Shown in pieces: positions 58,360-64,000 of a stretch of 64,000 bases of DNA (its first letter is position 1; each line of letters starts with the position of its first letter). Where the stretch lies: assembly GCA_019454045.1 (NCBI GenBank), contig SKCR01031831.1, positions 1 to 64,000 of the forward strand, in the 5' to 3' direction. The translations under genes were made by a program, and so were the position numbers. The notes beneath the pieces were generated by a model. The model was not told the origin of the DNA, did not search any database, and saw nothing but the letters and a program-made list of their open reading frames with translations. This DNA comes from Zanthoxylum bungeanum (Eukaryota > Streptophyta > Magnoliopsida > Sapindales > Rutaceae).

Positions 58360-60360
58360 TGTTGGGTTTTCTAGGTCAAACCAAGATCAATTAAGCAATG
58401 AAATGTGCGAATACAACAAAGTAAAGTTGCGGCAATACTCAATTTGATCGACTTTGCGATGCGAAGAACACAAAAAAAATTTATGCTCCTTGAAGCTCTC
58501 GGCCATGCCTCATTTTTGTTCTCCATGTTTGATCTCCAAGTTCCAAGCTTTGTGTGTGGATTCCATGCTCATGAATGTGTTTCCCTATCACCTTTGTAAG
58601 ACCCTTGGATGTGCTAGCACCTTTGATTTTGAAACAAAATCAAGAACCATTAAGCCCTAGGCTCACGACAAACAAGAGAGAAAATGGTGAAGGCCATTCG
58701 GCCATGAGAAGAAAATGAGAGAGAGAGGTGTATTTGTTTCTAAAACAAACTAAAACTAATACCAAAGTCTCAACCAAAATTTGGTAAAAGCTTTTCCAAA
58801 AAGCTAAAATCAATTTTGGAGGCAAAATGGCATTTATTGCCCACAGCCACCAACATCATGAGTAGTGACTGGTTGTCAATCACCAAAAGGTGACTTGACA
58901 TCCATCACTAAAGTGACAGGTGATGTGACGCGTGATGTGACTGGTGGGCCTTACTTAAATTCAAAATGTGAGTGGGCCCGCAAACACTCCCGGGCTCGGG
59001 TTCGCTAATTCCGAATTAACGAATTTTCTGTTGCGACTTAATTAAATAAAATTTAATTAAATAATTATGCCTAGTAAAATTACTATTCACATCGTTAGCG
59101 AATTAATTCTAAATTAACTCGTTCGCCCGAAATTAAAATCTAATTTTAATTCCGCGTCGAAATCTAATTTCGTTTAATATATCGAATATATTATTTTATC
59201 GATTAATATCAAATTAATCGTTCTCTCTCTTTAAATAGTATTTTATCCCAGATAAAATATCTCCGTAATTTATCCCAGATTAATTTTCTCTCTCTAATAA
59301 TTAATCTCAGATTAATTATGTGTGAGTCATACGTCATCGGTGAATCTTTGGGAAGCGACCCATGAGATCCCTGGATATGTTGGCAGTAAATCGGGTCGTC
59401 GGACTATCCGAACATGTACGTACCTAGTACTACATTTTTACCGAATTACGAGACATTGTTGGCTTCTAGCAAAGCACCGTGCCTACCCAATTCTCCAGAA
59501 ATATTCTTAAAGGAATATGTAATCTGTATCAGGCGTAGTATACATAGTATTGTGTATTGCGATCCAGTATCTGATGTCACATGCAAGGCCTGGGGTTGGA
59601 ATTGTGTCTGCCTCATACGAAGCACATATCAGATCTCTGGTAACTAGTCTCTATAATCGGATAAACATGACCTAGTCATATTATCCCGATAGCTGCAGCA
59701 TATAAGAGTACCAGTTCCGTATCCTACGTGACCATCATCTCCATATGACTGGAGTGATACTTCCATCTCAATATCACACCCAATACACTACGATTCTCAG
59801 TATACCCAGAAGAGGCGTACACAAAACCTGTTAAAGCCCTGGATGACCAAAACCAAAGTATATTGATTGTCGCAAGTATTAGCGATGTAAGTCTCAGGTT
59901 AATACCAAATACACATACCCTGATTCGGACTTCCATAGACACATAGTCATACTACCAATGGAATTCTGAGGGGTCTATTCAGAGTGAAGCTGTTTCCGTA
60001 CCATCGGTAAACACAACCTCCTATCACACTTGCATAAGTATCCAATACTTAAATATATGAAAACTATGTCGTTATGCTTCCACAATGCGCACAAGTGCAA
60101 TACCAGTCTATTCCGCATTATCGATGTCCAATCTCGATAATACTACGACTATGGATGTTTTAATGATTAAACCTTAGTGGATTAATACTGTCTCATATCT
60201 TATTAATCCGGAACTAATCATATGGACTTTTATCATTTATGTATCCCGGTAATCTAATTACAAATGATAAAAGAGAAATTTCCTTTGTCACATAGTTAAT
60301 TTGTACAACAACACAATGTTCTGTACAAATAGTGATGCTATGGGTCATAATTATCCAACA
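58360..60360 (-). mobile_element. Solo copia LTR (Cop-S)
   Basis: A 2001-bp minus-strand LTR (TGTTGGATAATTATGACCC...CCCAACA) with perfect TSD GACGC (58355-58359 and 60361-60365), and no internal sequence on either side. Solo LTRs arise by recombination between the two LTRs of one element. Its U3 dyad is decayed (CCAGTC/GACTAT), so it is an older insertion. Confidence 0.92.
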
Positions 60361-60899
60361 GACGCATGTTGTTCCGGACTCGCGGCCCGGTTGGGAGTAC
60401 GGAGTAGCCCACGGGGGAACTAAATCGGAGAACTAAAAATGGAGTCACCACCTAGTGTGAACTTGGAAATAGTTTAAGGTCGCACTCACCCCTCGCAAGG
60501 GAAGACCTCAAACCGTTGGGTTCGGAATGGTCCCTTACTTATGCTACTTGTAATGAATGGATTTATACGATAATATAACCGAGCCTATGCAACATACATA
60601 TTTGAGAATGACCTACATCTAAATTTGCATTCATAAAAGTAAATCATAATAATGGCAAGCATATAATTTCACAAATACATTATATTGATAAATACGGGAA
60701 CGCGAGTAAATAATAATTGTACAAGCATGCACATTAAAGAGAGACAATTAAGTGCATAATGTAAAGAGATAACTAAAGAGGGGCAATTGTACCTCGAAAT
60801 AAACGTGCAATGATGCGATGCAGCAAAAAGATAGACAATAAGGATGAAAGAGAAGAGATGTGACATGTGCCCACATCTATATAAGACTTCGAGTGCCCG

Positions 60900-61560
60900 A
60901 TTGAACGTATCTCACATTCAATCGAACATACTTCGTCCGGCATGGAAAACTGTCGTGGCAAAGGTAGCCCTTAGGTTTTTCATCCCTCAAGGTGGAGGAC
61001 CTTTAATCCAACTCTATTTGCCAATCCGCATTACACTATGATGCATGATTTAACAATGAGATGGCATACAGAAAGCAAATAACGGAATAATAAAAGGTGT
61101 GGCGAAATGTCATGGTAAATGTAGCCTGTTAGGCTTTTCTTCCCTCAAGTAGAGAACCTTTAGACCAACATAATAAGCCCATGTGCATTACATTACAATG
61201 CATACAAATAAATAAGACAATGATATGGGACTTCGTATGTCTGATTAAACATATCTTACATTCAATCAAACATACTTCGTCCGGCGCGGCAAAACATCAT
61301 GGTAAAGGTAGCCCTTAGGATTTTCATCCCTCCAAACGGAGGACCTTTAATCCAACTTGATTTGCCCATGCGCATTACATTACAATGCATAAAAAATAAA
61401 GACAACGATAATATGAGACTTCGTATGCTCGATTAAACATATCTCACATTCAATCAAACAAACTTCGTCCGGTGTGGTAAAACGTCGTGGCAAAGGTAGC
61501 CCTTAGGCTTTTCATCCCTCAAAATGGAGGACCTTTAATCCAACTTGATTTGCCCATGCA
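60900..61560. repeat. Tandem units in Gyp-E2 LTR
   Basis: Four diverged units, each with a CGGCGCGGCAAAA-like start (near 60935, 61096, 61275 and 61470), a GTAGCCCTTAGG-like core, and CCTTTAATCCAACTT with TTGCCCATGCGCATTACA. Related to the 185-bp units of Gyp-E, so the array predates the split of the two elements. Confidence 0.65.
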
Positions 61561-62224
61561 CTTTACATTACAATGCATAAATAAGTAACATGTGGAAAGT
61601 AAATGGTAGAATAAAAAAATGCGAATAGTAGATGAACAAGATTAAATAAAGCGAAACACATGTTGTTTGCTCAAGTAGTACGTGGAATTGTTTACCAAGT
61701 ACAAACCGTACTACCGTCCATTCGGATTCGGCTACGGAATTTACGTTTGGGTTTCCATCCAATATACCACAAGAGACGACATATATTCCATTCATCTAAT
61801 AGCCATAACAGACATTAATCAGCAATACCCATGCGAAGAAATATTGGCAAAATAAATGAAATAAGTGGAAATAAATAAAAAGAGGTGCCCTCAGGTCTAA
61901 CCTCTTAAGTCATCTTCCGGAAGTGCGTTACACATCCGTCGGAAGGGTTGATGCTCCGCAACTCCTTCGGTTCACTGGTTCAATGTTTTCCTTCGTTGTT
62001 TGGGCTGCTGTTCTACTCTATTTCCCTGTTGTTTTCACTGTATTTTCTGGTCTCCGTCTTTACGGTAATAAGAGATTGTTTTTGCATTTTTGAAGGTATT
62101 AGGGGTTGCGGTTTTCACTATTTGGGCTGCAGTTTTGGTGTTGTTTTTGTCGTGAATTGGGGCTGCTGTTCAAGGCTGTTGGTGCGTGAATTGGGGCTGT
62201 GTTTTTAGGGTGTTTTGCGGTGGT

Positions 62225-62515
62225 TAAGGGGTTGTGTTTTAGGGGTGTTTTTCAGTGGTCAGGGGCTGTTTTTGGTGGTCATTGTCTGTGTTTCAGGGTC
62301 TATTTTTGGTGTTCAGGGGCTGTTTTTCAGGGGTTATTTTCGGTGATCAGAGGCTGTGTTTCAGGGGCTATTTTTGGTGGTCAGGGGTTGTGTTTCAGGG
62401 GTTGTTTTTGGTGGTCATAGGCTGTGTTTCAGGGGCTGTTTTTAGTGATGTTTAGGCTGTGTTTCAGAGGCTATTTTCGGTGATCAGAGGTTGTGTTTCA
62501 GGGGCTTTACGTGAA
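62225..62515. repeat. G/T-rich tandem repeats in Gyp-E2 LTR
   Basis: About seven short units of the type GGGGCTGTTTTTGGTGGTC and TGTGTTTCAGGGGC. Strong G/T strand bias. Gyp-E has only a weak counterpart near 32860-32930. Apparent frames at 62199-62455 come from the repeat. Confidence 0.7.
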
Positions 62516-63430
62516 GAATGCAGGGGCTTGTACGTAGAAGGAAGGCTGGTCATGGGTTTTTATGCGTGATGGGTGTTGATTATGCGATGAAGGCATGCTA
62601 ATGTCGTGAAGTGAGTGGCAGTTTGAAGGCTTGTTACGTGAAGAATTTGAAGGCAGGTGGCGTCGGTGTATGGCAATATGCGTGAAAGGTTTACGTGGTG
62701 AAGGGGCAGTGGCTTATGTGTGTATGGAGTTTGAGAGGCTGCTTTCGTGAGTGTGTTGAGTGATGAAGTGTAGTGGCTTATGTGTGCATGAAGTTTGAGA
62801 GGCTTAGAACATTAGGGTTGATTTCGTGAGAATGAGCTAGGGGTCCTAAGGTTTGTGAAAGGTTCTTTTTATTGGCAAAGGCTAGGGTTTTCCTTACATG
62901 GGAAAGAAAAAGATCATGCAATCAATGGTGATATCTCCTAATTAGTATATCACAAGGAAAATATCTATTTAATTAGGGATATGATTTGGCTTGATTAGGA
63001 AGATGATATATTTGATTTTTTTTGATTTTTTTTATTTAGGTATGTGATTTATTTAGATTTCACCATGTGTTTACTATGTTAATTGTTATTTTGAATGTGT
63101 TTTTATTAGGCTTAGGCGTGTGCTAGAAGTTGTGTGGGCGTGTGGTTGGTCCTTTTGGTGGGCTTGGTGGTGTGTGGGCTTGAAGTGTGGCTTGCGGGGG
63201 TTTTGGGCCAAGGATAAGTGGTTTGCAGGGATTTTGGGCCGATGATAAGTTTTAAAATAGAAATCCAACAAGCGAACCCGAGGCTAAGCAAACGAATAAA
63301 ATCCAACAAAGTACTGATTTATGACTTTTCCCTTCCGACGTTCGTTTCCCGCGACTTCCACAACTTAAAAGGCAGTGTCTCCATATGAGACTCATCATCG
63401 GGACTTACATGCAAAAATGCAGTGCCTACA

Positions 63431-63444
63431 GTCGCCCCCACTTT
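63431..63444 (-). other. Gyp-E2 polypurine tract
   Basis: Minus strand AAAGTGGGGGCGAC directly before the LTR start TGTAGGCAC. Fixes the element's orientation: interior to the right, beyond the window. Confidence 0.75.
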
Positions 63445-64000
63445 GATGGGACTTGTGTAGTGTTTGACAGTGACAATCATATCAAAGTTATGCAATGCAT
63501 TTTTACTTACCTGGCCTGCCAGTTGCCACCTAACTTTCCTGCTGCTTCGAACGGAGTTGATGATGCAGTGGGCCTCGACCCTGGGACACATCCCATTAAC
63601 TACAACCGACAACGGGGGCTCGACCCTATGACGCATCCCAAAACTGGAACTGATGATGCAGGGGGCCATCGACCCTGGGATGCATCCTAATAACTGCAAC
63701 CGACAACGGGGGTCTCGACCCTGGGACGCATCCCAATACCGCTGACAATGTGTGTCACGACCCTAGGACACATCCCAAAACTGATGATGTAGGGCCCTCG
63801 ACCCTGGGACGCATCTCAGAACTACAACCGACAACGGGGGCCTCGACCTTGGGACGCATCCCAATACCACTGACAATGTGGGTCACGACCCTGGGACGCA
63901 TCCCAAAACTGATGATGATGTGGTCCCAGACCCTGGGACGCATCCAAAACTGATACTGATGCTAATGTGGGCCTCGACCCTATGACTCATCCCCAAAACT
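63445..64000 (-). mobile_element. Gyp-E2 interior, 3' untranslated end
   Basis: The part of the minus-strand element between pol, outside the window, and the polypurine tract. No coding frame that is not repeat-derived. Mostly the tandem-repeat field listed separately. Confidence 0.7.
63573..64000. repeat. Tandem repeats with three-unit higher order
   Basis: Ten units of 41-48 bp with the core CTCGACCCTGGGACGCATCCC start near 63573, 63619, 63667, 63714, 63755, 63797, 63842, 63884, 63925 and 63973. Unit tails cycle through CGACAACGGGGG, CTGACAATGTG and CTGATGATG, so units three apart (128-130 bp) match best. The array runs off the window. Such minisatellites before the 3' LTR are known in Tat/Ogre-type elements. 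Confidence 0.85.

Larger units (their letters stand above)
60361..63430 (-). repeat. Gyp-E2 3' LTR, main part
   Basis: Homologous to the Gyp-E LTR but clearly diverged. It shares the edge, the GGGAGTACGG block, the array of units with TCGTGGCAAAGGTAGCCCTTAGG (about 60900-61560) and the CGGATTCGGCTACGG block (about 61725). Ends GTGCCTACA, followed by a polypurine tract. Total LTR length without Cop-S is about 3.09 kb. Confidence 0.85.

Noticed and set aside
63319..63699. Frames on both strands over the 41-48 bp repeats
   Set aside because: Repeat-derived on both strands at once; no domain.
63573..64000. Regular short repeats that could be mistaken for a CRISPR array
   Set aside because: The spacing segments are themselves repeated in a three-unit cycle and the context is a plant retrotransposon, so it is a minisatellite.

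Overview
The window looks like repeat-rich heterochromatin from a flowering plant. It is AT-rich, contains no recognisable host gene, tRNA or rRNA, and is almost entirely LTR retrotransposons nested inside each other. The plant assignment rests on Ty1/copia elements with 2-kb LTRs primed by initiator tRNA-Met (TGGTATCAGAGC) and on Ty3/gypsy elements with 3-kb LTRs and a plant-type gag. Element names (Cop-A1, Gyp-E and so on) are local labels. LTR edges, target-site duplications (TSDs), primer sites and polypurine tracts were read directly from the sequence.

Layout, left to right. 1-4897: plus-strand 3' part of a decayed copia element (Cop-A1) with its 3' LTR. 4898-7147: minus-strand leader stub and 5' LTR of a second copia element (Cop-C), so two 2-kb LTRs lie in inverted orientation. 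7157-11582 and 21703-28997: old, non-coding, partly duplicated gypsy-like DNA. 11583-21697: complete plus-strand Cop-A2 (TSD TAAAG) with almost identical LTRs but no coding capacity. 29014-29736 and 57330-58334: a gypsy-like LTR (Gyp-F) split by Cop-B. 29737-57329: Cop-B, itself split by Gyp-E in its 5' LTR (30790-38633, TSD GAGAG) and by Cop-D in its integrase fossil (43435-53528, TSD GATAA). 58335-64000: Gyp-E2, minus strand, with a solo copia LTR (58360-60360, TSD GACGC) in its 3' LTR and an internal tandem-repeat field running to the window edge.

How the parts relate. Cop-D (minus strand) is the only element with near-complete gag, protease, integrase, reverse transcriptase and RNase H. 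It carries five or six small frame lesions and has lost the segment with the third integrase catalytic acid. Cop-A1, Cop-A2 and Cop-B share LTR ends, primer region, leader and polypurine tract with Cop-D, but their gag-pol is a fossil that shares specific frameshifts. Cop-A2 inserted very recently while already non-coding, so the simplest reading is a non-autonomous lineage moved in trans by a Cop-D-like relative.

The most interesting structure is in the long 5' leader of Cop-A2, Cop-B and Cop-D. Four hairpins present the same loop around TTGGCCAA, a self-complementary octamer, and their stems show compensatory base changes between elements. This resembles a multi-copy kissing-loop RNA dimerisation or packaging signal. 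A second conserved dyad with compensatory changes lies just upstream of the LTR TATA box. Both are inferred by eye and have not been folded or searched.
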